DNA from: Colwellia sp. BRX10-3
Lineage (GTDB): Bacteria > Pseudomonadota > Gammaproteobacteria > Enterobacterales > Alteromonadaceae
Assembly (NCBI RefSeq): GCF_014077505.1
Contig: NZ_JACGWA010000003.1
Coordinates: forward strand, 186,001-250,000
Reading direction: 5' to 3'
Length of the DNA: 64,000 bases
Position numbers and translations under genes: made by a program
Notes under the pieces: generated by a model
The model's input: the letters and a program-made list of their open reading frames with translations, nothing else
The model's database searches: none
What the model was told of the DNA's origin: nothing
Shown here: piece after piece, positions 48,723 to 58,107 of the stretch
Position numbering within the stretch: the stretch's first letter is position 1
How the letters are laid out: the number at the start of each line of letters is the position of its first letter

Positions 48723-51700
48723 AAAATTTAAACGCAAATACCATAGCCCTGCAAGGTAAACATTTAATTGAAGCCAGTGCGGGTACAGGTAAAACTCACA
48801 ATATCACCCGAATATTCTTACGTTTATTATTAGAGCGAGAGTTACCGATTGAACAAATTTTGGTGATGACATTCACCAAAGATGCGACAGAAGAAATTCG
48901 TGGTCGTATTGACGATTTTATTCGAGAAAGTTTGCACAGTTGGGACAATTTAATTGTTAGCGATGACTACTTTAAAACCTTAAGTGTGAATCTGGCTAAC
49001 AAGAATATTGGCAGTCGAGAAGTAAAAGCTCGGTTAAGCCAAGCGCTGTTGTATATTGACGAAGCTGCTATTTTTACCATTCATGGTTTTTGTAAACGCG
49101 TACTAAACCAATATGCTTTTGCTAGTGGTATTAGTTTTAATGCCCAAATGGAAACAGACACCCAAGATATTACCTTAGAAGCCTGCCAAGACTGGTATCG
49201 GGTGCTGGCATTAGACACAGAAAATAACAGCCAAGCCTTTAAGTTAGTGACTGAGTTCTGGCCAGAACCCGGCACTTTTATTAATCAGTTTTCAAAAGCA
49301 TTAACGACACAAAACCAGTTGAACGTGCAAGATCCTGCAAACATAAGTGTTGAATTTAAAGCTTTAGTTGAACAAGCTATTGCGAGTTTGAACGAACATA
49401 AAGCCATGTTAACTGAGTCGCTAATTGATGTTAAAAAGGGCGATGAGCGAGAAAAACGTCAGCAAGAGTTAGATTTATTATTAAATTGGTTAGCTAAGCT
49501 GTCAGCCGATGTAACGGGCCAGCATGGAAAAATACCTGATGCCTTTATTGATGGCAGGCGTTATGCCCGCTCAAAAGTTAAAAGTGAGTTAGTTGAAATT
49601 TTCACTGCAGTTAATACCGTTAAAAAACAGCATCCAGAATTAGCTAAACAACTTAATCGCGCGCATGCCTTACTCGTGGTGAGAAAGGGCATTTATCATA
49701 TTCGAGCGGAAATCACCCGTAAAAAGTTACAAGCCAATGTTATGGGCTTTGACGATTTAATTAGTACACTAAATGATTGCCTAACCAAGGAACGAGAAAT
49801 TGAATTAGGGCATGAGCCTGGAAATAAGTCCACACAGGTTTTAGCTGATAGTATATTTTCTCAATTTCCAGTTGCGCTTATTGATGAATTTCAAGATACC
49901 GACCCACAACAGTTCTCGATATTAAAAGCTATTTATTATCATCAGCCAAGCGCCGCACTTTATATGATTGGCGATCCGAAACAAGCGATTTATGGCTTTC
50001 GTGGTGGCGATATTTTCGCTTATCTTTCAGCACGAAACGATTGTGATTACCAATGGTTAATGGATACGAATTGGCGCTCAAGTGCAGCTATGATTACCGG
50101 CTATAATCGACTGTTTTACGGTAATAAATTATCAGACGACGCGGTGGATGTTTTTGGCTATCAAATTCCTTATTTACCGGTTAAAGCCTCGCCAAAGGCG
50201 CACGAGAAAGTGTTTTTAGACAGTGAATTTAATGCTTTGCAGTTTGTGCATTTTAATGTTGAATTAGAGTCTAAAGGCAAAGACGGTAAAGATAAGTCGG
50301 TTAAACAAAGTTATCGTACAAATATGGCCGCTTGGTGCGCCAATGAAATCGTGCGTTTATTAGCTTGCCCAGACCTTAATATGGCTAGCGGTGATATTGC
50401 GCTACTAGTGCGCGATGGTACTGAAGCGGCAGATATTAAATTTGCCTTAAATGAATGTGGTTTAGCCAGTGTGTTTATGAGTAATCGCGCTAATTTATTA
50501 CAAAGCGACGAAACTAAACATTTACTACAATTGTTAAAAGGTATTCTATTTTTAGAAAATGATCGTTTATATACTGCGGCATTAGCAAGCCCGTTGATGG
50601 GTTTTAATCGTGAAAAGCTATTGCAGTTGCAACATGATGAACAACAGTGGCAGCAATTAAAAGTGATTTTTGAAAAGCTGCGAAATGAATGGCAGTTTAA
50701 AGGCTTTATCAGCATGGCGTTGCAGTTGATGCACCAACATTTTCATATTGATGTTAGTGATGTCGATAGCAGCTCTGCCGATACTGTTTCCTCTAATACT
50801 ATTTCTTCCAATAGTAATGCCGATCGAATACTAACCAATTTATTGCATTTATTTGAATTATTGCAGGGTGCAAGTCAACGACATCGTCAGCCACAAGAGT
50901 TGCTGTTTTGGTTTGAACAACAAAGCCAGATTGACAATCCAGAAGTTGAAGCAGAGCTGCGTTTAGAAAGTGATGAAAACCTGATCCGTATTATCACGCA
51001 ACATGGCTCTAAAGGCATGGAATATCCGGTAGTTTTCGTGCCGTTTGCCACGCGCAACAAAGACCCACTCAAGTTCGGTAATCGTAATGTAACTTTTATT
51101 GAGCATCACGATGAAAGCGGTGCGCTACATCATAGCCTTGATGGTAGTGAAGAGGCGCGAACGCGCATGGCAGCAGAAGCCTATGCCGAAGCTATTCGTC
51201 TACTCTATGTAGCGGTGACTCGCGCAGAAAAACGTTGTTATATTCTCAGTACTGCTTTTGACAACTATGAAAAGTCGCCACTAGGTAAAACCCTTAAATG
51301 GTCTGCAGAAACTGACATCGCAACAAGTTTGCAGCAATTAGCACAAGACAACCCAGAAGAGGTTGCGCTTGACGTGTTAGATAACTATTTACCCGAAGGA
51401 AAGTTATCCGAAGAACCTTCAGTATCATCAAATATCGAAAGCACCTGTGATGAAACTAATGTTACAGCTGAGCCAGAAGTGGCTAAGTTTACTGGCAAAA
51501 TTGAACGTGACTGGTGGTTAAGTTCATTTTCTGCCTTGAGCAAAAATTTACGCCATAACGGTGTGTCAGCGCCAGATCGCGACAATCAAGAAGCGATACT
51601 GGGTGATGAACAAGATAATATGTTCAACGCACCAACGAATAGCAGTAAAGCGTTACGTTTCACGCTAACCAAAGGCGCACAAACCGGTAACTTGCTGCAT

Positions 51701-52510
51701 GATATTTTAGAGCAAACGGATTTCTCTGCCCCTGATTGGCAAAAAAGTTGTCATTGGCCTTTGGTAAAATATGGCGCTATAGATTGCGAAACGGGTAATA
51801 CTTTACAAAGCACAGCAGATAATGTTGTAGGAAGTTCTGCCGAGAGTAGCGATAATACTCAGCAAGAACATGGCCAAGCACTATTGGTAGAATGGTTAGA
51901 AGAAGTATTACAAACGCCACTTAGCCATGATGATACTTTGTCATTAGCACAGTTAGGGTCTCAAGACACACTGCGTGAAACCGAGTTTTATTACCCTATG
52001 CGCTCAGCAAGCAGTAGCCAATTAACCAAACTGTTGACCGAACATAGAAACAACCATGTCAGTAGTGAAGCCAGTAGTAATGCGAATAGTAAAATAGCGC
52101 GACAACACCGAGTGCATTTACCCTCTTATCAACAACTTAAAGGCATGATGCATGGCTTTATTGATTTAATCTTTCAAGCCGATGGTAAATATTATGTTTG
52201 TGATTATAAATCTAGCCATTTAGGTGATGAGTATAGTGACTATAACGATGTGGCAATGCGTCATAATATTGAAAAGAATCATTATGATTTACAATATCTT
52301 ATTTATGCTTTGGCATTACATCGGCATTTAAAATATGCCTTAGCAGATTACGACCCAGAGCAGCACTTTGGTGGTATTTATTATTTGTATTTACGTGGCA
52401 TGAGCGATCAAAGCGAACATCAAGGTTGTGGTGTTTATTATCGTCAAATTACGCTCGCAGAATTAGAGCTACTAGATAGTATTTTTGCGGGGGAAACCAC
52501 TCATGTCTGA
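48719..52510 (+). CDS. recB: Exodeoxyribonuclease V beta subunit
   Basis: A 1263-residue RecB with an SF1 3'-5' helicase and a C-terminal nuclease. Helicase motifs: IEASAGTGKTHNITRIFLR (I), LIDEFQDTDPQQFSIL (II), IGDPKQAIYGFRGGDIFAYL (III), and RLLYVAVTRAEKRCYIL (VI). The nuclease centre is intact, with GFIDLIFQADGKYYVCDYKSSHLG carrying the two Asp and the Lys. Length exceeds E. coli RecB (1180) because of Ser/Asn-rich linkers encoded near 50750-50823, 51832-51873 and 52060-52095. The start overlaps recC (ATGA) and the stop lies within recD, so the three are translationally coupled. Confidence 0.96.
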   Translation: MKNLNANTIALQGKHLIEASAGTGKTHNITRIFLRLLLERELPIEQILVMTFTKDATEEIRGRIDDFIRESLHSWDNLIVSDDYFKTLSVNLANKNIGSREVKARLSQALLYIDEAAIFTIHGFCKRVLNQYAFASGISFNAQMETDTQDITLEACQDWYRVLALDTENNSQAFKLVTEFWPEPGTFINQFSKALTTQNQLNVQDPANISVEFKALVEQAIASLNEHKAMLTESLIDVKKGDEREKRQQELDLLLNWLAKLSADVTGQHGKIPDAFIDGRRYARSKVKSELVEIFTAVNTVKKQHPELAKQLNRAHALLVVRKGIYHIRAEITRKKLQANVMGFDDLISTLNDCLTKEREIELGHEPGNKSTQVLADSIFSQFPVALIDEFQDTDPQQFSILKAIYYHQPSAALYMIGDPKQAIYGFRGGDIFAYLSARNDCDYQWLMDTNWRSSAAMITGYNRLFYGNKLSDDAVDVFGYQIPYLPVKASPKAHEKVFLDSEFNALQFVHFNVELESKGKDGKDKSVKQSYRTNMAAWCANEIVRLLACPDLNMASGDIALLVRDGTEAADIKFALNECGLASVFMSNRANLLQSDETKHLLQLLKGILFLENDRLYTAALASPLMGFNREKLLQLQHDEQQWQQLKVIFEKLRNEWQFKGFISMALQLMHQHFHIDVSDVDSSSADTVSSNTISSNSNADRILTNLLHLFELLQGASQRHRQPQELLFWFEQQSQIDNPEVEAELRLESDENLIRIITQHGSKGMEYPVVFVPFATRNKDPLKFGNRNVTFIEHHDESGALHHSLDGSEEARTRMAAEAYAEAIRLLYVAVTRAEKRCYILSTAFDNYEKSPLGKTLKWSAETDIATSLQQLAQDNPEEVALDVLDNYLPEGKLSEEPSVSSNIESTCDETNVTAEPEVAKFTGKIERDWWLSSFSALSKNLRHNGVSAPDRDNQEAILGDEQDNMFNAPTNSSKALRFTLTKGAQTGNLLHDILEQTDFSAPDWQKSCHWPLVKYGAIDCETGNTLQSTADNVVGSSAESSDNTQQEHGQALLVEWLEEVLQTPLSHDDTLSLAQLGSQDTLRETEFYYPMRSASSSQLTKLLTEHRNNHVSSEASSNANSKIARQHRVHLPSYQQLKGMMHGFIDLIFQADGKYYVCDYKSSHLGDEYSDYNDVAMRHNIEKNHYDLQYLIYALALHRHLKYALADYDPEQHFGGIYYLYLRGMSDQSEHQGCGVYYRQITLAELELLDSIFAGETTHV

Positions 52511-54605
52511 ACTCGTTATTAGCAGCGAAAGCAAAGTTACCAGCTACCAAGAGAGTATTTATGCCTCGTTCCAGCATGCCGCACGTCAAATAGATGGTCT
52601 GGTTGCTGTAGACTACTTTTTTGCGAAAGAAATAAGCCAATGTCTGGACTTTTCTGGGGCTAGCGTTTCTAACCAAGAAACTATCAAAGCATCTCGCCAA
52701 GAGACTGAACAGCAGCAATGGTTTCACTTATTAATTGCCTTAAGTGCAAGTTTACGTGACGGCCATAGTTGTTTGCCACTTGCGCAAGTCGCGGGCAAAC
52801 GCTTATTTATTGACACTATTAATCAAAGCGACACGAGCACTAAAGGCTTTTTATTTTCTGATCTAGAGACACTCACCGCGTTAATGGCAACATTACCCTT
52901 AGCTGATTCTGATAAACAAGCCCCATCTGAGCAGCAACCGATAGTATTCAGTCATAACCGTTTGTATTTGCGCCGTTACTATCAGTTTGAACAAGAATTA
53001 AAACAAGTTGTTCGCGAGCGACGAGTTGTTAGTAGCAAGTCAGCTGGTTCAGCGGATAATAACCGTGAGACATTTGATGATGTTGGTAATATTAAAAGCA
53101 TTATAGCGACTTTGTTTCCAGAACTAGCGCAACAAAGCGACACACAAAGTAGCGAAATTGATTGGCAAGCCGTTGCCGTAGCCAATGCCATAAATAAAAA
53201 TTTTGCCATTATTGCCGGTGGTCCCGGCACAGGTAAAACTTACACGGTAACTAAACTGCTGGCTGCGCTAGTGATGCTTGCCCGCGTAAATTTCGAAAGC
53301 CAAAAGGAGAGTCAGTTTACAGCACCAAACATTTCTTTAGTGGCGCCTACCGGTAAAGCAGCACAGCGCTTATCAGAATCTATCACCAGTGCGGTAAAAG
53401 CTTTTCGCGGCAGTATTGATGACGAAGTATTAGACCTTATTCCAGAACAAGCAAAAACCATACATAGATTACTTGGCGTTATTCCGGAGCAGGTAAACTT
53501 TCGTCATCATCAAGATAATTTACTCGATATAGATATTTTGCTCATCGATGAAGTGTCTATGGTCGACTTACCTATGATGGCAAGAATTTTTCGGGCGTTG
53601 CCAATCAATACTAAAGTGATTTTACTCGGTGATGCCGACCAATTACCTTCAGTTGCGGTTGGCAGTGTTTTAGCTGATTTTGCGCCGCGTCCTCACCTAG
53701 GTTATAGCGCTTTGAACCATCAATATTTAGCACAAGTAACGGGGTATCAGTCGCTTACTAAAGATCAAACTGCCGATGCAAATTCCGCACAATATAGCGC
53801 TGCCGATTGCGTAACTTTTTTAATGAAAAGTCGTCGATTCGATGGTGAAGGCGGTATAGGCCGAGTCGCGAATTATGTAATAAATGGTCAATATCAAGAA
53901 AGTTGGCAGTTATTAAAGCAAAGTGAAGCACTTGATAGTTCATCTCAAGACGAAGCCGTTAGCAACGACAAACAATTAACATTATTATCAGGCAACGTTG
54001 AAACTTGGCTAACACCACTTGTTGAAGAGTATTACCTAGGCTTATCTCAATGTAGCAAGGTTGAAGATGCTTTCGCATTATTGGCAAAGTTTCGAATTCT
54101 ATCGTCGACTCGTAAAGGTCCACAAGGGGTTGAAAGCCTGAATGCTTTAGTTATTGATATTTTACGTAATAAAGGTGTTATTCCGTTTAATCGTTTTGAG
54201 TCAAATACAAGCTTGTATGCCAGTCAGCCGATCATGATCAACGAAAATGACTACCGTTTAGGCGTTTATAATGGCGATATTGGTGTACTTTGGCGTAATA
54301 GCCAAGGGCATTTAATGGCGGTATTTGAGAATGTACAGGGTGGTTATGACTGGATCTTGCCCTCGCGTTTGCCTAAGTTTGAAACGGTTTACGCGATGAC
54401 CATCCATAAAACCCAAGGTAGTGAGTTTGAACATGTCGCTATGGTGCTGCCTGAGCAGAAAGACAATAGATTATTGTCGCGTGAATTATTATATACTGGT
54501 ATCACCCGAGCAAAGCAGCAGTTAAGCATCGCCAGTAGTCAGAGTGTTTGGCAAAGCGGCGTAAGTCAGCAAGTTAAACGTCACTCTGGGCTAGCTATTG
54601 AATAG
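52503..54605 (+). CDS. recD: Exodeoxyribonuclease V alpha subunit
   Basis: About 700 residues. SF1B 5'-3' helicase subunit of RecBCD. Motifs: FAIIAGGPGTGKTYTVTKLL (Walker A), APTGKAAQRLSESI, LIDEVSMVDLPMMARI (II), LGDADQLPSVAVGSVL (III), YAMTIHKTQGSEFEHVAMVL (V) and LYTGITRAKQQLSIASS (VI). I choose ATG 52503 with GGGGG at 52489-52493 and an 8-bp overlap with recB. A TTG at 52485 would add six residues and swallow that site. It is longer than E. coli RecD (608), with low-complexity stretches around residues 170-220 and 420-480. No ptrA-like protease gene accompanies the operon. Confidence 0.95.
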   Translation: MSELVISSESKVTSYQESIYASFQHAARQIDGLVAVDYFFAKEISQCLDFSGASVSNQETIKASRQETEQQQWFHLLIALSASLRDGHSCLPLAQVAGKRLFIDTINQSDTSTKGFLFSDLETLTALMATLPLADSDKQAPSEQQPIVFSHNRLYLRRYYQFEQELKQVVRERRVVSSKSAGSADNNRETFDDVGNIKSIIATLFPELAQQSDTQSSEIDWQAVAVANAINKNFAIIAGGPGTGKTYTVTKLLAALVMLARVNFESQKESQFTAPNISLVAPTGKAAQRLSESITSAVKAFRGSIDDEVLDLIPEQAKTIHRLLGVIPEQVNFRHHQDNLLDIDILLIDEVSMVDLPMMARIFRALPINTKVILLGDADQLPSVAVGSVLADFAPRPHLGYSALNHQYLAQVTGYQSLTKDQTADANSAQYSAADCVTFLMKSRRFDGEGGIGRVANYVINGQYQESWQLLKQSEALDSSSQDEAVSNDKQLTLLSGNVETWLTPLVEEYYLGLSQCSKVEDAFALLAKFRILSSTRKGPQGVESLNALVIDILRNKGVIPFNRFESNTSLYASQPIMINENDYRLGVYNGDIGVLWRNSQGHLMAVFENVQGGYDWILPSRLPKFETVYAMTIHKTQGSEFEHVAMVLPEQKDNRLLSRELLYTGITRAKQQLSIASSQSVWQSGVSQQVKRHSGLAIE

Positions 54606-54659
54606 TTCCAGATACCGTTACCGTTATTATTTATTGAAAATATAGAAGTAAGTTGAGAA

Positions 54660-55229
54660 ATGAAGTTAAAAGACATTCAAAAACCCGTTTATCGTAAACA
54701 TCTGAATATTATTATTGTTGGCTTTATTGCCAGTTTACTCATCTTAGCTTTGGCATATGGGCAAAGTTTGATCATGCTGTTTGCTGATAGCGCGAAATTA
54801 ATGGCTGACCCAGCTAATGTGGCTGCGGGTGAAATAGCAAATGAAGTTTCGGCGACAGAAAGTAATTTTAGATATAATTTTTTCGGCGTATTATTGGCGT
54901 TATTAACCTGTGTTTTTGCCTTGCACCGATTACGCTTTAGTGGTTTTTTCAGTGAAGTGTATTATGTTTGGCAAATTAAGCAGCAGCAAAATGCGATATA
55001 TCGTAAATTGAAAAAAATCAAAACTGCAGCGACAAATGACGATGTAAATGCCTTAGTTATTTTGAATTTTTATTATGCTAGTTTAAAGCAAATTTATTTA
55101 TTAGATGACAATACACTAACAATGTCTAAACTCAATACTGACATTAGTGAATTGAACACACGAATCGAAAATCTACATTTAACCATATCAACCGACCAGT
55201 TTGATAAATCAATGTTGGCTGATTATTAA
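54660..55229 (+). CDS. DUF3087-family membrane protein
   Basis: A 189-residue protein with two membrane helices (about 20-42 and 75-95). The segment between them would be extracytoplasmic, and a cytoplasmic helical C-terminus of about 90 residues follows. The start MKLKDIQKPVYRKHLNI and FRYNFFGVLLALL match DUF3087, a gammaproteobacterial family without known function. It begins 54 bp after recD on the same strand and may share its transcript. Confidence 0.72.
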   Translation: MKLKDIQKPVYRKHLNIIIVGFIASLLILALAYGQSLIMLFADSAKLMADPANVAAGEIANEVSATESNFRYNFFGVLLALLTCVFALHRLRFSGFFSEVYYVWQIKQQQNAIYRKLKKIKTAATNDDVNALVILNFYYASLKQIYLLDDNTLTMSKLNTDISELNTRIENLHLTISTDQFDKSMLADY

Positions 55230-55251
55230 AAATTAATATGAGGGATTTGCC

Positions 55252-55638
55252 ATGATAGGTTACGTTACTTTAGGCACCAATAATTTAGACCGAGCGGTAG
55301 CATTTTATGATGAGCTATTTGCCACCATCGGCGCAGGACGATTTCTAGAAACAGAACAATTTGTTGCTTGGTGTAAGTCACCAGAATCTCCGGGCGTTTC
55401 AGTCACTAAACCCTTTGACGGTCAGCCAGCAACAGTGGGCAATGGTGTTATGGTCGCTATCATGCTTGACTCAACTGATGAAGTAGACGCCTTTTACCAA
55501 AAAGCCATAGAGCTAGGCGCAACATGCGAAGGCGCACCTGGCCCACGTGGTGAAATGGATGGTTTTTATGCCGGTTACTTTAGAGATTTAGACGGCAATA
55601 AGCTTAATGCCTTTCGTGTTGATATGTCGGCAGCATAA
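55252..55638 (+). CDS. Glyoxalase/VOC-family protein
   Basis: A 128-residue vicinal-oxygen-chelate protein with two beta-alpha-beta-beta-beta modules. The pattern IGYVTLGTNNLDRAVAFYDE, then YFRDLDGNKLNAFRV at the end, is typical of small glyoxalase-superfamily proteins widespread in bacteria. These can be dioxygenases, isomerases or binding proteins. The substrate is not predictable. GAGGG precedes ATG 55252, and the gene lies 22 bp after the DUF3087 gene. Confidence 0.85.
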   Translation: MIGYVTLGTNNLDRAVAFYDELFATIGAGRFLETEQFVAWCKSPESPGVSVTKPFDGQPATVGNGVMVAIMLDSTDEVDAFYQKAIELGATCEGAPGPRGEMDGFYAGYFRDLDGNKLNAFRVDMSAA

Positions 55639-55703
55639 ATCTTAATATGAGTATTTGTGTGCTTAAAGCAGCAATATCAAGTTTGAAGAAAATGATCACT
55701 AAT

Positions 55704-55749
55704 GCTCAGGTTTAAACCACAAGATTAAACCACAAGATTAAACCTGAGC
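55704..55749 (+). repeat. Inverted repeat enclosing tandem 13-bp repeats
   Basis: Perfect 12-bp arms GCTCAGGTTTAA (55704-55715) and TTAAACCTGAGC (55738-55749) flank a region made of 2.5 tandem copies of TTAAACCACAAGA (55712-55744). It lies 65 bp after the VOC gene and just before the DUF5062 gene. It may act as a terminator-like structure. The tandem copies probably arose by slippage. Confidence 0.65.
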
Positions 55750-55787
55750 TAGTTATAAAATAAATATAATAGGAAAGAACACTCGAA

Positions 55788-56048
55788 ATGAAGAAGTTAA
55801 AAAATGAAGCAGAATTATTGAAAAAAGCCATTGTTATTGGTGAGGGTTATGCGAAAAACCGGGGTTATAAAGGTTTTTCAGGCACTAATGCTGCGAAGGA
55901 AAAAATTGAAAGTTTATATCGTTTACTCGTCAATGATAAACTTATTCAGCCTTTGCCAAAAGATGGTGAAGACCTAGCAAGCATGAAGCATAAGTTAGCG
56001 TTATGGATTGCCAAACAACTACCGGCAGATCATCCTTTACTTAAATAG
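55788..56048 (+). CDS. DUF5062-family protein
   Basis: An 86-residue soluble, mostly helical protein. The sequence KIESLYRLLVNDKLIQPL and the ending LALWIAKQLPADHPLLK match DUF5062, a family known from Vibrio and Alteromonadales with no assigned function. AGGAAAG precedes ATG 55788. It is a single small gene between the repeat hairpin and the DUF2986 gene. Confidence 0.75.
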   Translation: MKKLKNEAELLKKAIVIGEGYAKNRGYKGFSGTNAAKEKIESLYRLLVNDKLIQPLPKDGEDLASMKHKLALWIAKQLPADHPLLK

Positions 56049-56146
56049 CCCAACACCTGAGCGATTAACTAAACATAGAATTCACGACAACTAGCGGGTT
56101 GAATTAGTCCGCAGTTCTAAGTAATTAAGAGAAGAATACTCGTTAT

Positions 56147-56347
56147 ATGAACCGTAAAAAGAAAATTAACCAAACCTTAAAATCTAAGCTTAAAAAAATG
56201 AATGCTAAATTGCAAAATTCGAGCAAGCCTAAATACGTATCAAAGGCTGAACGTGCCGCTATTGCAGCAAAAGAAGCTGAAGCTAATTTAGCTGAAGACT
56301 CGGATGAATGTAATACGGATAGCATTTCTAATAGCGAAACAAAATAA
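56147..56347 (+). CDS. DUF2986-family small basic protein
   Basis: A 66-residue protein with a very basic N-terminal half (MNRKKKINQTLKSKLKKMNA) and PKYVSKAERAAI, matching DUF2986 of Vibrio and related bacteria. The acidic C-terminal tail is variable. The function is unknown, and the charge suggests nucleic-acid or ribosome contact, which is only a guess. AGAGAAG lies upstream. The left end of the insertion element follows within about 30 bp of the stop. Confidence 0.72.
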   Translation: MNRKKKINQTLKSKLKKMNAKLQNSSKPKYVSKAERAAIAAKEAEANLAEDSDECNTDSISNSETK

Positions 56348-56376
56348 GGACTAATTTATCTAATCTGTCGAGAAAA

Positions 56377-56409
56377 CCCCGTGATCCGAGCGGAGCGAAA
56401 GTCGCGGGG
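56377..56409 (+). repeat. Left-end hairpin of the IS element
   Basis: Stem CCCCGTGA pairs with TCGCGGGG, and the loop carries GAGCGGAGCGAAAG. It is the probable single-stranded recognition structure for TnpA at the left end. It differs from the right-end copy at two loop positions. Confidence 0.75.
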
Positions 56410-56422
56410 ATGAATCGATATA

Positions 56423-56819
56423 CTAACCTTGTTCTTGGATGTACTTTCGAATTGTTTCGGCAGAAGCGTTTCCGACTGAACAGACAAAATATCCGTCAGA
56501 CCAAAACGTTTTTTTAAACCAAAACTGCCTTTTTAGAGCAGGATATTTCTGCCAAACTAGCTTGTTAGTTTGTTGCTTAATCCTTCTCACATGCTGACCG
56601 ACAGCGTATTTTGGTGATATCCTCAAAAGGATATGGATATGATCTTTGTCAATTTCAATTTCCTCAACAGAAAAGTCTGATACTTCGGAAATACCTAAAA
56701 CAGATGCCTTAATAAATTCTCCCATGCCTCCAATAAGTAGGGGGTTTTCGGTATTTAACGACAAGAATTAAATGCAGGGCAATTAGATACTTACAATGTG
56801 AGTTACTTTGACATTCCAC
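56423..56819 (-). pseudogene. tnpA: IS200/IS605 TnpA (Y1 HUH transposase), frameshifted
   Basis: The C-terminal 110 residues are open in one frame (LLIGGMGEFIKASVLG, HIHILLRI with the HUH pair, FWSDGYFVCSVG, and TIRKYIQEQG with the catalytic Tyr). The missing N-terminus is in another frame: from GTG 56819, preceded by AGAGG at the correct distance, it encodes CKYLIALHLILVVKYRK, the classic TnpA opening. The two frames join at a run of five G at 56740-56744 (five C in the gene). Removing one base gives a continuous 131-residue protein of normal length. So this is either a one-base insertion mutation or, less likely, a +1 programmed slip at CCC-C. Confidence 0.85.
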
Positions 56820-56856
56820 TTGACAACCTCTTCTTATACAGTAGTCTATACAGTAT

Positions 56857-58107
56857 ATGAAAAAGACGCTCAGATACAATTACAGGCTTAAACCTACAGC
56901 AGAACAGGAAGCTAAACTTATCGAGTTTGGCTCGTATGCTCGTGGATTGTGGAATCTGTTGTTGTCTGAAAATATGCGTCGTTATCGGTATGATAAGACC
57001 TTTTTATTTTACCACGAAATGGCTGGATTGATCCGTGATTTAAAAAAGTTTGAAGAATTCATATGGCTAAAAGCCTTTGATTCTGCCGCCTCTCAACAAG
57101 TGGCGCGAGATTTAGAAACAGCTTTAAAGAACTCGTTCAGCAAAGGTCGTTTGCAGAAATTTCCTACATTCAAAGTCACCTTTAAGCAGAAAAAACTCCA
57201 CGATGATAGTTTTCGGTGCGTTAATAATTCTAATTGTATCCGAATTGAAAAAGGCAATGTTAGTCTCCCAAAAATCGGCAAAGTGCCTATTGTTCTACAT
57301 CGTAAATTAGTCAGTAAAATCAAGACGGCTACCGTCCAATTAAAGCATGGTAAGTGGTACATTTCACTGACTCAAGAAGTTGAATGTAAGAGCGCAAAAC
57401 AAGTGGTTTCGTCACTTGTGGGTTATGACATAAACAGCCAGCATACGGTTGTTGGCTCTGATGGTCGGTACGAAAAAAACCCAAAGTTTTTAAAGAAGTC
57501 AGCTATACAATTAAAGCAAATCCAAGTCCAGTTGAGTCGGAGAAATAAAGGCTCAAAGCGCTGGCAAAAATCAAAAACACGTTTAAATAAACTTCACGGA
57601 AAAATCTCTCGCCAACGATTAGCGTTCGCTCACTTATTGTCATTTTCGATAGCCAAGACCAGTGATATCATAGTGTTTGAGGATTTAAACGTGAAGGGAA
57701 TGCAGCAGTTTAACGGTCAGATGGTTAATGATAACGTGATGGGTTTAATTACGAATTTAACCAAATACAAGGCTGAATTAAATGGCGCTGTGTATCATGA
57801 GATTGGACGTTTTGTGAAGTCTTCAGGCATTTGTCACGAATGCCAACATCAACATAAGTTCGATTTAAGCGTGCGTGAATTCACCTGTGAAGCCTGTGGA
57901 GTGCTACAGTGCCGAGATTTAGCGGCAGCTAAATCGGTAGCAGATACAGGCGAAAAAGATTTAATGGCGAGTGGAATAGTTGCCAGGGCTTTGCCCAAAT
58001 TTCAGCAGAAATCACCTTCTAAAACGAAAGTCTTTGAACGATCAAAGTTTGGTGTGGGATCTGAGAAAAAAGAAGCAGCCCAGTTTAGGTTTGCAGAAGC
58101 CCCGTGA
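56857..58107 (+). CDS. tnpB: TnpB RNA-guided nuclease (IS200/IS605)
   Basis: A 416-residue TnpB, the transposon-encoded ancestor-type of Cas12 that cuts DNA matching an omega-RNA guide. The N-terminal recognition domain opens with RYNYRLKPTAEQEAKLIEFG. The split RuvC site is complete: Asp191 in VGYDIN, Glu275 in IVFEDLNVKG and Asp354 in CRDLAAAKS. The zinc ribbon has Cys326, Cys329, Cys344 and Cys347. The start ATG is 37 bp from tnpA's start, facing away from it. The stop codon lies inside the right-end hairpin. No frameshift or missing key residue is seen, so it may still be active. Confidence 0.92.
   Translation: MKKTLRYNYRLKPTAEQEAKLIEFGSYARGLWNLLLSENMRRYRYDKTFLFYHEMAGLIRDLKKFEEFIWLKAFDSAASQQVARDLETALKNSFSKGRLQKFPTFKVTFKQKKLHDDSFRCVNNSNCIRIEKGNVSLPKIGKVPIVLHRKLVSKIKTATVQLKHGKWYISLTQEVECKSAKQVVSSLVGYDINSQHTVVGSDGRYEKNPKFLKKSAIQLKQIQVQLSRRNKGSKRWQKSKTRLNKLHGKISRQRLAFAHLLSFSIAKTSDIIVFEDLNVKGMQQFNGQMVNDNVMGLITNLTKYKAELNGAVYHEIGRFVKSSGICHECQHQHKFDLSVREFTCEACGVLQCRDLAAAKSVADTGEKDLMASGIVARALPKFQQKSPSKTKVFERSKFGVGSEKKEAAQFRFAEAP

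Noticed and set aside
50311-50715. 134-codon minus-strand frame inside recB
   Set aside because: Antisense shadow of conserved helicase sequence with Cys/Asn-rich composition and no family resemblance.
52485-52502. TTG start for recD
   Set aside because: It would bury the GGGGG site that correctly precedes ATG 52503.
56820-56856. Sigma-70 promoter for tnpB
   Set aside because: TTGACA occurs at 56820-56825 but no -10 box is at 16-18 bp spacing. The nearest TATACA is about 21 bp away.
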